Notes under the pieces: model-generated
Told to the model about the DNA's origin: nothing
Databases searched by the model: none
Seen by the model: only the letters and a program-made list of their open reading frames with translations
Shown: one piece after another, positions 38,712 through 47,159 of the stretch
Numbering within the stretch: the stretch's first letter is position 1
Layout of the letters: the number at the start of each line of letters is the position of its first letter
Position numbers and translations under genes: made by a program
Assembly: GCF_014058685.1 (NCBI RefSeq)
Contig: NZ_CP059055.1
Location: 1,612,001 to 1,676,000 of the forward strand
Direction of reading: 5' to 3'
DNA length: 64,000 nucleotides
DNA from: Lactobacillus johnsonii
Lineage (GTDB): Bacteria > Bacillota > Bacilli > Lactobacillales > Lactobacillaceae

Positions 38712-39656
38712 CTATTTTTGTTTAGTCATCCAATTATTAATCGAATCACCAATTTTAGCTAGATCAGCATCTTCTTCACTAACCATTGCCATCGTATAAG
38801 GCTTACCATCTTCTTGAATTATGGCTGCTCCTTGTTTTTTATCAGCTATTTTATAAACCACACCATTAATGTTTTTGGCTAAGCCTTTTTCAGGAAAATT
38901 AGCTAACTGTCCTAAAATTTGATTATCCACACTAGTTCCTAAAATTTTTCCCTGGTAAAGCTTTTGCATAGTATTAACTAAGTCACCACTACTGGTTTTT
39001 CCGGCAAAATCTTTACCAAAATTATCAGTAATTTCAGTATTGCCTGCACCAAACTCTTTTGCAGTTTGATTTACTTTTTCTTTTCCAATTTTATTCAAAA
39101 TAATATTAGCTGCATTATTATTTTGCTGACGCATCATTAAATCAAGTAAATATGTATAGGAATAAGCCATATCAGTCTTTAATACCTTATCTCCACCATT
39201 TAAGTCACTTGATTTAACTTTATAAGGAGTCGCCGAGTTTAAGCTTTTATCTTGAACTGCCTTGTAATAAGCGAGCAGCACAAATAATTTTAGAACATTC
39301 CCAGCATTTAAATTGTCCTGACTAGTATTTGTTAAATCGGCAAATATTTTAGGATTATTCAAGTCCTTTACACTTACTTGATAGTTTCCTTGAACGTTTG
39401 AACTAGCTTTAACAATGGCTTTAGCTAAATCTTTATTACTATTTTTTGAAATAGCGGCCTCTCCAATCTCACTTTCTCCATTAGTAATACGAGTTTGTTT
39501 AGTGCCCTCTTTCATTTTACTTTTTTGAGCTACTTTGGCTGTTGAATTTCCATAAATTTCTAAAGTTTGTGTCTTCATATGATTAATACTAGTCATATAA
39601 AAAGCTAATGCACAAAAAGAGGATAAAATCGCCCCTAAAAATATTTTATTTTTCAT
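38712..39656 (-). CDS. Class A beta-lactamase-fold protein lacking catalytic motifs
   Basis: 314 residues with an N-terminal signal anchor (6-24), so extracellular. The fold is that of beta-lactamase2/PBP-like serine hydrolases. At the place of the SxxK motif it has NVLK (N120, K123) after LNAG. At the SDN motif it has QNN(NAAN) (near 178-184), and at KTG it has KIA (269-271). The catalytic Ser is absent, so hydrolysis is unlikely. It may bind peptidoglycan or another partner. Monocistronic with its own terminator. Confidence 0.8.
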   Translation of the reverse strand: MKNKIFLGAILSSFCALAFYMTSINHMKTQTLEIYGNSTAKVAQKSKMKEGTKQTRITNGESEIGEAAISKNSNKDLAKAIVKASSNVQGNYQVSVKDLNNPKIFADLTNTSQDNLNAGNVLKLFVLLAYYKAVQDKSLNSATPYKVKSSDLNGGDKVLKTDMAYSYTYLLDLMMRQQNNNAANIILNKIGKEKVNQTAKEFGAGNTEITDNFGKDFAGKTSSGDLVNTMQKLYQGKILGTSVDNQILGQLANFPEKGLAKNINGVVYKIADKKQGAAIIQEDGKPYTMAMVSEEDADLAKIGDSINNWMTKQK

Positions 39657-39779
39657 TAAAAATCTCCTTAATCACATATTTTTTATTTTATCATGCTAAT
39701 ACCTAAAAAAGTTTTAAAGACTAAGGATTATTCTATTTTTTAAGATTATCTTTTCTTTATATAGGATTTGCTGAATGCG

Positions 39780-39808
39780 TTCACAAATTGTTCTTTTTTT
39801 AGTACAAT
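39780..39808 (+). promoter_or_regulatory. Promoter of N-acetylglucosamine kinase-like gene
   Basis: TTCACA (39780-39785) and TACAAT (39803-39808), 17-bp spacer, 39 bp before the ATG. Confidence 0.65.
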
Positions 39809-39847
39809 AATTTCAGTATTAATATTTACAGTGAGGGATTATTATTT

Positions 39848-40771
39848 ATGTTGAAATATATGATCGGTATTGACGCAGGTGGTACACACTCTACGGCAAT
39901 CGCTTATGATGAAAACGGTAAAGAATTAGGTCGTGCTGAATCCGGCCCAGGTCAAATCAACAATGACTACGAACTCGGTATCAAGAATATTGCTCAAGCA
40001 GTTAATGAATTGCGTGACAAAATTGATGGCGATTGTATTAAAGTTTTAGCCGGAATTGCCGGTTTATCCGTTGTTGGTAATGCACCAGAAGTTGCAGCAA
40101 CTATTTCTTCAATGGTTGGTAATATTCCAACTCGTGCTATTACTGACTCACTTCTTGCTCTTTACAATGGTCTTGAAGGAGCAGACGGTGCTTTAGTTAT
40201 TGCTGGTACTGGATCTGTTGTTAATGGTCGTCAAAACGGCTCTTTAATTGCTGTTGGTGGTTACGGTTCTTTACTTGGAGATGAAGGTAGTGGTTACGCT
40301 ATTACCAAGGCTGCTCTTCAAGCTGCTCTTCTTAGCTGGGACAAGCGTGAAAAGAATTCTTTAATTGATTTATTCGTTAAAGAATTCAATGTTGATAACA
40401 TGGGTGAAGTTCCTGCTAAATTCTACAACTTAACTAGTCCAGAAGTTGCTTCAAAGGCTGTTAAAGTTGCTAAGTTAGCAGATAACGGTGATGAAGATGC
40501 TCGTAAAATCATTGCAGATCAAGCACATCTTTTGGCACGCGATATTATTATGTGCTTAGACCGTTACGAAGATCCTAAGCCAATGCGCGTTGCTTTAACT
40601 GGTTCAGTTCTTTCAAACAACGCTATGATGCGTTCATACATGGAAGCAGAAGTTAAAGAAAAATACCCAGACGCAGTATTTAGCGTTTCAAACGGTGAAA
40701 ACGCACGTGGTGTAATTTTTGATAAGAGTAAAGATTACCGCTACTTCACTAACCATAACGATGATGAATAA
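39848..40771 (+). CDS. BadF/BadG-family ATPase, probable N-acetylglucosamine kinase
   Basis: 307 residues, ASKHA fold. The phosphate-1 motif is IGIDAGGTHSTAIAYD near the N-terminus, phosphate-2 is VIAGTGSVVNG (near 118), and the adenosine segment is VALTGSVLSNNAMM (near 248). Bacterial members at this length phosphorylate N-acetylglucosamine or related amino sugars salvaged from cell wall or host glycans. GAGGG lies upstream of the ATG. The substrate is inferred from the family. Codon use is biased as in well-expressed genes. Confidence 0.8.
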   Translation: MLKYMIGIDAGGTHSTAIAYDENGKELGRAESGPGQINNDYELGIKNIAQAVNELRDKIDGDCIKVLAGIAGLSVVGNAPEVAATISSMVGNIPTRAITDSLLALYNGLEGADGALVIAGTGSVVNGRQNGSLIAVGGYGSLLGDEGSGYAITKAALQAALLSWDKREKNSLIDLFVKEFNVDNMGEVPAKFYNLTSPEVASKAVKVAKLADNGDEDARKIIADQAHLLARDIIMCLDRYEDPKPMRVALTGSVLSNNAMMRSYMEAEVKEKYPDAVFSVSNGENARGVIFDKSKDYRYFTNHNDDE

Positions 40772-40787
40772 ATAAGTTAAACACTAT

Positions 40788-40820
40788 AAAAGCACCTCGA
40801 TCTCCGAGGTGCTTTTTTAT
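40788..40820. terminator. Bidirectional terminator
   Basis: AAAAGCACCTCG/CGAGGTGCTTTT plus extra T, between convergent genes. Confidence 0.9.
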
Positions 40821-41261
40821 CTATAGATCTTTATACATTAATACGTGTTCTATACCGCCCTCATCAAATATATCACCTTTAACTTGATAACCAAGATGAT
40901 CATAGAAAGGCTTGGCCGTCATTTGCGCATGGCAGTATAACCTATTAACATCTTTTTCTTTTAGGTACTCATGAACTTCTTTTATCATTTTACTTCCAAG
41001 ATGCATTCCCCGTGCATCTTTTGAGACCACAACTCGACCTAAATACCAATCTCCATTTCCATCTTTAAAAATTCGACAAGTAGCTAAAGCATCATCTTTT
41101 CCGTCATTTAAACTAAAAACATGAATTGCATGAAAATCTTCATCATCTATTTCAGGTAAGGTAATTTTTTGTTCACTAACAAAAACTTCATTTCTTAGCC
41201 GTTCGACGCAAAAAGCCTCATATCCAGTCATTTCATCAATTGTCTTAAAACAAAATTTCAT
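40821..41261 (-). CDS. GNAT acetyltransferase, ElaA-like
   Basis: 146 residues. GNAT motif A is LGRVVVSKDARGMHLGSKMIKEV (key RGMHLGSK, near 82-89), with motif B near MTAKPFYDHLGYQV. The start overlaps the stop of the upstream GNAT gene by one base (ATGA-type junction), so it is co-translated. Third gene of a marR-GNAT-GNAT operon. The substrate is unknown. Confidence 0.85.
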   Translation of the reverse strand: MKFCFKTIDEMTGYEAFCVERLRNEVFVSEQKITLPEIDDEDFHAIHVFSLNDGKDDALATCRIFKDGNGDWYLGRVVVSKDARGMHLGSKMIKEVHEYLKEKDVNRLYCHAQMTAKPFYDHLGYQVKGDIFDEGGIEHVLMYKDL

Positions 41262-41785
41262 TACTTCAACCCCTTAACTAAAATCAAATCCGTCTGTGGA
41301 TCTTCTCCAACTACAAAAGTGTGTTGACTAACTCTCTTAAAACCATCTTTTTCATAGAAAGTCTGAGCCTGATAATTTTTCTCCCAAACTCCAAGCCACA
41401 TATTGTCCTTATCTTTTTCTTTAGCTATTTTCTCAGCTAATTTGATTAGCACTAATCCTAAACCTTGATGTTGAAAATCTTGCTTCAAATATATTCTTTC
41501 GACTTCTAAAGCATTAGGAACCACCTGCTCTGTTTGCGCATCTCCCTCATTCACCTTTAAATAGCCAGCCACTTTATTATCTACAGTTAAAAAGTAAAAA
41601 CTACTATTCGCATTTTCAACTTCATCTTTTAATTTTTCTTCTGCATATGCTGTATCCAAAAATTCTCTCATATCTTCGGCACTATTTTGTGATCCAAACG
41701 TTTCTAAAAATGTTTGTCTTGAAATTTGTTGTAATTCTCTAATATTATCTGCTAGTACTTCTTTAATCTCATATTTTACTGTCAT
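41261..41785 (-). CDS. GNAT acetyltransferase
   Basis: 174 residues from the ATG at 41785, which follows the marR stop by one base and has RBS AGAGGAAG. Motif A is VERIYLKQDFQHQGLGLVLI (acetyl-CoA loop QHQGLG) and motif B is AQTFYEKDGFKRV. A longer start at 41809 would overlap marR. The family includes spermidine/diamine-type and stress acetyltransferases; the substrate is not assignable. Confidence 0.85.
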   Translation of the reverse strand: MTVKYEIKEVLADNIRELQQISRQTFLETFGSQNSAEDMREFLDTAYAEEKLKDEVENANSSFYFLTVDNKVAGYLKVNEGDAQTEQVVPNALEVERIYLKQDFQHQGLGLVLIKLAEKIAKEKDKDNMWLGVWEKNYQAQTFYEKDGFKRVSQHTFVVGEDPQTDLILVKGLK

Positions 41786-41786
41786 A

Positions 41787-42245
41787 TTAATACTTCCTCT
41801 TTCCACCATTCTTTACAAAATTCCAACTTTCACGTGCATTTTTCTCGAGAACACTTAGATATTTTTGTAATCGAGCCTGTTCAGCTTTAGTTAAGCCTTT
41901 TGTTACTAACGTATTTGAATAGACGTTTTCTCTTTCTATTTCTTTAGCTAATTTTTTACCTGTGTCGGTTACAAATAAATGTTTGATTTTCTTATTAGTT
42001 TCATCATCTTCTTTAAAAATAAGTCCCTCTCGTTCAAGTTTTCTAATTCCACGGGCAGTCGTTGTACGATCAATATTTAATAATGTAGCTAGGTGATCAG
42101 AAATAATCCCGGGGTGTTCAAAAACTCGAGTTAAATATAAGTATTGACCACGATTTAATTCCAAATCTTTAAACTCAATGTTAGCAATCGAATCTAAGGC
42201 TCGTGAAATTGAACCAATTTCTCTTAAAATATCTTCTTCTGCCAT
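41787..42245 (-). CDS. MarR-family regulator
   Basis: 152 residues. The winged helix is visible: recognition region HLATLLNIDRTTTARGIRKLEREGLI (about 54-80) and wing DDETNKKIKHLFVT. It is first in the operon with two GNAT genes and divergent from the DUF1304 gene. A 28-bp near-perfect palindrome at 42287-42314 is its likely operator. AGGAGGG lies somewhat far (about 12 bp) from the ATG. Confidence 0.88.
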   Translation of the reverse strand: MAEEDILREIGSISRALDSIANIEFKDLELNRGQYLYLTRVFEHPGIISDHLATLLNIDRTTTARGIRKLEREGLIFKEDDETNKKIKHLFVTDTGKKLAKEIERENVYSNTLVTKGLTKAEQARLQKYLSVLEKNARESWNFVKNGGKRKY

Positions 42246-42286
42246 CTTTATGTCTATCCCTCCTATTCGTTTGTTCTAGTATATGT

Positions 42287-42314
42287 TATTATTGTTGCAA
42301 ATGCGACAATAATA
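42287..42314. promoter_or_regulatory. 28-bp palindrome, probable MarR operator
   Basis: Arms TATTATTGTTGCA and TGCGACAATAATA match at 12 of 13 positions around AA/T, in the divergent region between marR and the DUF1304 gene. It is probably a shared operator. Confidence 0.8.
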
Positions 42315-42395
42315 GAAATGATTATTACTCTATTTGATTTCTATGTTAACAATAAGTAAAATCTATCTGAATAGTTAAATAAGGGAGATTATAAA

Positions 42396-42764
42396 ATGAT
42401 TTTAAGAAATATCGGAATTCTTCTAACAATTATTGTTGGAATTGAGCATATTGGAATTATGTGGTTAGAAATTTTTGGGAAACCAGACTTACAAGCCAAG
42501 TCGTTTGACATGGATGTAGATTTTGTTAAACAGCCTGCCGCAAAAACAGCTTTAGCTAATCAAGGTATCTATAATGGAATGCTAGGTCTTTTAATCTTAA
42601 TTGTATTTTTCTTCTTCAGAATGCCAACTTTAATCACTGTATGGCAACTTTTGCTTGCCTTTGTTGTAGTTGTCGCTATTTTTGGGGGCTTTACAGCAAG
42701 TAAAAAGATTTTTGTTGTTCAAATGCTACCTGCATTAATTGCCTTCATTCTACTTTTCTTCTAA
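42396..42764 (+). CDS. DUF1304 family membrane protein
   Basis: 122 residues with four membrane helices (about 4-24, 52-72, 76-97, 101-121). The IEHIGIMWLEIF segment is characteristic of DUF1304. RBS GGGAG. Divergent from marR across the palindrome, so it is likely repressed by it. Function unknown; such proteins are often under MarR or redox control. Confidence 0.82.
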   Translation: MILRNIGILLTIIVGIEHIGIMWLEIFGKPDLQAKSFDMDVDFVKQPAAKTALANQGIYNGMLGLLILIVFFFFRMPTLITVWQLLLAFVVVVAIFGGFTASKKIFVVQMLPALIAFILLFF

Positions 42765-42774
42765 AACATCTATA

Positions 42775-42814
42775 AAAAAATGAGGATTGTCATAATGACA
42801 GTCCTCATTTTTTA
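42775..42814. terminator. Bidirectional terminator
   Basis: AAAAAATGAGGATTGTCA pairs with TGACAGTCCTCATTTTTT (one G-T). It lies between the DUF1304 gene and the binding-protein gene. Confidence 0.88.
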
Positions 42815-42829
42815 CTTAATATTCTGTTT

Positions 42830-44134
42830 TTATTGATTCCAAGCACTTTCGAACTTAGTCTTACCGGCATCAATTTGTGAATTCCAGTTTTGACCCTTCT
42901 TTGCTTGTGCAAAGATGTTTTGCATAATTGAATTCAATTGAGTGTATGCAGCGTTGCTGTTCTTAACTACAGGAACACTGTATAAGTTCTTCATTGCCTT
43001 GTCTAATTGAGCAGGAACTTTAGACTTAGTTGAGTTCTTGTAAGCACTAGAGTTAATCACATTGTTAGTTACAGGGATGTATCCAGTTTGATCAGCCCAA
43101 GTCAATTGTTGGTTCTTACCTAACAAGTACTTAATGTACATGAAGGCAGCTGCCTTTTGTTCTGCAGTACCCTTGTTGAACATGTAGATATCAGTACCTT
43201 GTTGCATGTTGTACTTAGAAGGACGAGGTGCAACACCGTATTGGAACTTATTACCAACACCCATCTTAACAAATCCTTCACCAGCACTAGTACCTACAAA
43301 CATTGCAACCTTTTGGTTAGAGAAGTCACCAGAAAGGTAACCAGCTGAACCAGCAGTCTTGAAGTAACCAGCTTTAATACCATCAGCATAGTAGTTGATT
43401 ACTTTCTTAGACTTAGAACCAGTAAAGTTGATGTTCTTAGAGAAGTTTACGCCTTCATCCTTCATACCTAAAACGTAGTAGTTTGAAAGTGAGTCGAATC
43501 CAGCACCAACAACCTTGTGGTTACTCTTTTCGTAAATCTTCTTAGATGCTGCCTTTAATTCAGCCATTGTCTTTGGTACTTTAACACCATATTTATCTAA
43601 TAAATCTTTGTTATAAGTTAACATTTCAACAGATTTATTAAATGGAATACCATATTGAGTACCCTTAATTTGTGCACCCTTTAATAATTCTTCACGGATG
43701 TCACTCTTCTTAGCTGAGCCCCAACCAATCTTACTATTGTTAATGTAAGGGGTCATATCAACCAAGCGTTTGCTATTAGCGGCATTTAAAAGCCAGCCAG
43801 GATAAGCTTGAGTAATTGTAGGCAAGTTATTTGGTGATTGCAAAGTTGAGTTAATCTTTGCTTGTAAATCAGTATACTTACCTTGGTTTTCAAGCTTAAC
43901 AGTAATGTTAGGATTCTTCTTTTCAAAATCCTTAGTCAAGCTTTGTAAAGTCTTTTCTTGAGTTCCAGTCATACCATGCCAGAAAACTACAGTAGTTTTC
44001 TTGGTAATCTTAGTTGGAATATCAGCTGACTTACTACTTGAGCTATCATTACTCTTAGAATTTGAGCAAGCAGTAGTGCCTACAAGGGCTAAAGCAGCAA
44101 CTGCAACTGCTGCAAATTTTTTAGTGAACTTCAT
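42830..44134 (-). CDS. ABC transporter substrate-binding lipoprotein (UgpB/MalE-like)
   Basis: 434 residues. The signal peptide (MKFTKKFAAVAVAALALVG) ends in a lipobox with Cys23 (GTTACS), followed by a Ser-rich linker, so it is a lipid-anchored surface protein. The SBP_bac_1/8 fold starts KTTVVFWHGMTG. Overall it resembles UgpB-type proteins for glycerol-3-phosphate or oligosaccharides. It is the last gene of a five-gene importer operon, 44 bp after the metallo-hydrolase, and its codon use suggests higher expression than its neighbours. The ligand cannot be read from sequence. Confidence 0.87.
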   Translation of the reverse strand: MKFTKKFAAVAVAALALVGTTACSNSKSNDSSSSKSADIPTKITKKTTVVFWHGMTGTQEKTLQSLTKDFEKKNPNITVKLENQGKYTDLQAKINSTLQSPNNLPTITQAYPGWLLNAANSKRLVDMTPYINNSKIGWGSAKKSDIREELLKGAQIKGTQYGIPFNKSVEMLTYNKDLLDKYGVKVPKTMAELKAASKKIYEKSNHKVVGAGFDSLSNYYVLGMKDEGVNFSKNINFTGSKSKKVINYYADGIKAGYFKTAGSAGYLSGDFSNQKVAMFVGTSAGEGFVKMGVGNKFQYGVAPRPSKYNMQQGTDIYMFNKGTAEQKAAAFMYIKYLLGKNQQLTWADQTGYIPVTNNVINSSAYKNSTKSKVPAQLDKAMKNLYSVPVVKNSNAAYTQLNSIMQNIFAQAKKGQNWNSQIDAGKTKFESAWNQ

Positions 44135-44178
44135 ATGTTCCTCCCAATAAAAACAAACAACAAAATAAAATTTTAATT

Positions 44179-45480
44179 TTAACTAAGCGTAAATACCTCT
44201 CCGCGCTTAGGTAAAATCCTTTCTCCAAATGGGTTTTCTTCTAATTCTGGATGCAATGTGTGCACAGGAGCCAAAATTTTTGGCTCAAAACCCGCAATAA
44301 TTTCTTTTAATTCAGCTACATCCGCATGTCCTGAACAACGTAGAGTTATCAATTCAATTCCACGTTTTTCAATATTTTCAATAAACGGAGCATAAGCTGG
44401 ATCAAAATCCCCAAGAGGCTCAGCATTACTATGAATGTATAAGCCTCCCTTTTGTAGTTGATCATAATGACCCACTACTTGCCAGAAATATTGATGATCG
44501 TCCTTTAGAAGATCTTGATAACTAACTTCAAGATTTGGATCGAGCGCATCAATCTTTTCATCTTCTGGCAAGTAGTAGTAAGGAACATCCTGCTGTAATG
44601 CCAATTTTAATAATTCAGCACGTTTAGCATGAAGGACTACTTTTCGAGGAGAATCTGAAATAATTCTCAAAATTCGCTCTACATTTGTAGGATAAGTATT
44701 AAAAGTCAACTGGCGCTTTGGATTATCTTTTTGGTATTTAACTACTCTTTCAGTAAGTTCAACCTCATTCTTAACGCCTTTGAACTCTTCACTATCCTCT
44801 TCACTACGTTCTGGCCATGAAACACCAGTACCTTCGATAATTAGCATATCACATTCCTTACCGGCCGCCATAAATTGACGCACCCAATCGGGATGATAAC
44901 CATGCAAGCGAATATCCCCAGTATGAACGATTGTCTTATCAGGCGTTTTGATGATTAACCCAGTTGCTCCGTAAGCATCATGATCACTAGGAACAACTGT
45001 TAAAGTTATATCTCCAACTTTAATGGGCTGGTTTAATTTAGCAGCAATTATAGGACGAGTATAATTCTTCGGTTTATCAGCTGCTGGTAATAAAAATTCC
45101 CCATCCCGATTCAAGACTGGTAGCAAAGCCGCAGTTAATGGACCAGCATATAGTGGAATATCGGGCGCTAAAAGATTCATAGCTTTACTATGATCCAAAT
45201 GAAGATGAGAAATATAAGCTGCGCTATGTTGCCAACGTTCATGATCTATTTCTTTTCCCGTAATCTTTGGATCATAGAAATTTGGTACATCACCAATCAA
45301 TTGATATTTAAGAAGGGTTGAAAAATCTTCATCTTCCATTTTTAATCCAAGTTCTGGACGGTACACTTCTCCTAAATCAAATAATACATGTGACTTATCA
45401 TAAGCTACTTCAATCATTGGGCCGCCAATAGTCGTTAACCCATTATAAAAAGTAACTGTAGTTTTAGGCTTTGAGGTCAT
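44179..45480 (-). CDS. Beta-CASP-type metallo-beta-lactamase hydrolase
   Basis: 433 residues. Zinc-binding MBL motifs: HLHLDH (near 98-103), SDHDAYG (near 174), HTGD (near 197). The beta-CASP-like end has RCSGHADVAELKEII and PVHTLHPE, as in RNase J/CPSF73-type enzymes, though it is shorter than RNase J and lacks its C-terminal domain. It could be a nuclease or a phosphodiesterase acting on the imported compound. It overlaps the permease gene by 17 bp and precedes the binding protein, an unusual place for such an enzyme. No signal peptide, so cytosolic. Confidence 0.82.
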   Translation of the reverse strand: MTSKPKTTVTFYNGLTTIGGPMIEVAYDKSHVLFDLGEVYRPELGLKMEDEDFSTLLKYQLIGDVPNFYDPKITGKEIDHERWQHSAAYISHLHLDHSKAMNLLAPDIPLYAGPLTAALLPVLNRDGEFLLPAADKPKNYTRPIIAAKLNQPIKVGDITLTVVPSDHDAYGATGLIIKTPDKTIVHTGDIRLHGYHPDWVRQFMAAGKECDMLIIEGTGVSWPERSEEDSEEFKGVKNEVELTERVVKYQKDNPKRQLTFNTYPTNVERILRIISDSPRKVVLHAKRAELLKLALQQDVPYYYLPEDEKIDALDPNLEVSYQDLLKDDHQYFWQVVGHYDQLQKGGLYIHSNAEPLGDFDPAYAPFIENIEKRGIELITLRCSGHADVAELKEIIAGFEPKILAPVHTLHPELEENPFGERILPKRGEVFTLS

Positions 45481-46294
45481 TACGTACTACTCCTCGAATA
45501 ATTTGCTTTCTAAAAATGAAGTAAACAATTAAAACAGGTACTACTGTTAAAGTTGCTGCTGCTAGTTGAAGTTGCGTTTGAGCACCCGCATCAGAGGCAA
45601 AGGCAGCTAAACCATTGTTCAATAAGCGCATCTTATCTTCATTTGTTACCAATAATGGCCATAAGAAGGAGTTCCATCCTGAAATAAAACTAAGCAACGC
45701 AACAGTAATTAATCCACCTTTAGACATTGGAACTAGAATTTTCCAAATATACTCCCAGTCAGAAGCTCCATCAATCATGGCTGCTTTATAAATTGTTGGT
45801 GAAATTGCTGTGAAGTAGCTTTGTAAATAGTACATATAAAAGATAGATGTTAAGAACGGTAAAACCAATCCTAAATATGTATTCAATAAGCCTAAATGAG
45901 CAATTGTATTGTAGTTGGTAAAAATTATTGCTTCTCCCGGAACCATTAAGAGTGAGAGAAAAATTAGCTGAATAAATCCTTTTCCCTTAAACTTCAAGTT
46001 GGTCATTGCAAATGCACCGAGAATTGAAGTAAACAATGTAACAATTGTTGTAGTTGCCGCTGTAATAAATGTGTTTAAGAAGTATCTTGCAAATGGTGCT
46101 TGCTCAAATACCTTTTGATAGTTACTCCACCTCAAAGTCTTTGGAATTAAAGTTGGTGGAAGAGTGGTGGTTTCTTGATAGGACATCAATCCACCTAAGA
46201 TCATATAAATAAATGGGAAAACAGTTATAATGCCAAAAATTCCAATGAATAGATAGACAAAAATCATTCCCCAACGTAGTTTTTTCTTCTTCAT
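45464..46294 (-). CDS. ABC transporter permease, UgpE/MalG-like
   Basis: 276 residues with six membrane segments. The ATPase-coupling EAA loop is YKAAMIDGASDWEYIWKILVP (key EAA-equivalent AAMIDGAS...I..I..P, near 176-196). Second permease of the importer. It starts 1 bp from the first permease's stop. Confidence 0.92.
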   Translation of the reverse strand: MKKKKLRWGMIFVYLFIGIFGIITVFPFIYMILGGLMSYQETTTLPPTLIPKTLRWSNYQKVFEQAPFARYFLNTFITAATTTIVTLFTSILGAFAMTNLKFKGKGFIQLIFLSLLMVPGEAIIFTNYNTIAHLGLLNTYLGLVLPFLTSIFYMYYLQSYFTAISPTIYKAAMIDGASDWEYIWKILVPMSKGGLITVALLSFISGWNSFLWPLLVTNEDKMRLLNNGLAAFASDAGAQTQLQLAAATLTVVPVLIVYFIFRKQIIRGVVRNDLKA

Positions 46295-46295
46295 T

Positions 46296-47159
46296 CTAAC
46301 TGTTCACCTTTTTCATCAATTTTCTTTGTAAGAAAGTTACGAACAATATAAATAGGAACAAGACTACTGTTGCAGCCATTGCTACACCAGGCGTACCAAC
46401 AATTTGGAATTTATTATAGATGTAGTAAACTGCCGTCATTGCCGAATTACCTACACCAGCTTGTCCATTAAATAATGCATAAACTTGGGTATAGATCTTA
46501 AATGCCCCAATTAAGTTTACAGTTAAAAGAAATGCTAAAGTTGGAACTAACTGTGGCACTGTTATGCGCCAGAACTTTTCCCTACTTGTTGCACCATACA
46601 TATCAGCTAAAACATAGTAATTTGGTTCAATATTTCTTAACGCACCCATCAAGATAACGATGTTAAATGCCAAAGATGACCAAACACCAAAGATAATCAA
46701 TGAAACAAGACTTAGACTCGGATTATCTAACCAATCAGGTTGTGGTAAATGAACAAGTTTTAATAAGAAGTTCAATAAACCGTATTCACCATTAAAGATA
46801 TAACGAAATACAATTCCGATTGCGATCGTACTTGTAACATATGGCATAAAAAACATAGTTTCAAAGAAGGCGGTATGTTTAATCTTTGAAAAGATAAACC
46901 ATGCTAACGCAACAGAAATTATTAAGGCAATTGGTACAGCTAAAAATGAATAAATGGCTGTATTCATAATTGCACGCCAAAATTCTGGATCGCTAAAAAT
47001 ATATTGATAGTTAGAAAGGCCATTAAATTGTAGGTCAATTAATGGTCCACCCTGAAAACTCATCGTAAAAGCACGTAGAATTGGCCAAATACTAAATACA
47101 GTAACGCAAATAATGGCCGGTGCTAAAAATAACCAAGCTTTTTTCTGATTATCTTTCAT
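46296..47159 (-). CDS. ABC transporter permease, UgpA/MalF-like
   Basis: 287 residues with six membrane segments. The EAA loop is YVLADMYGATSREKFWRITVP (near 182-202). Its ATG overlaps the ATPase gene's stop by 1 bp. It pairs with the 45464-46294 product. Confidence 0.92.
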   Translation of the reverse strand: MKDNQKKAWLFLAPAIICVTVFSIWPILRAFTMSFQGGPLIDLQFNGLSNYQYIFSDPEFWRAIMNTAIYSFLAVPIALIISVALAWFIFSKIKHTAFFETMFFMPYVTSTIAIGIVFRYIFNGEYGLLNFLLKLVHLPQPDWLDNPSLSLVSLIIFGVWSSLAFNIVILMGALRNIEPNYYVLADMYGATSREKFWRITVPQLVPTLAFLLTVNLIGAFKIYTQVYALFNGQAGVGNSAMTAVYYIYNKFQIVGTPGVAMAATVVLFLFILFVTFLQRKLMKKVNS

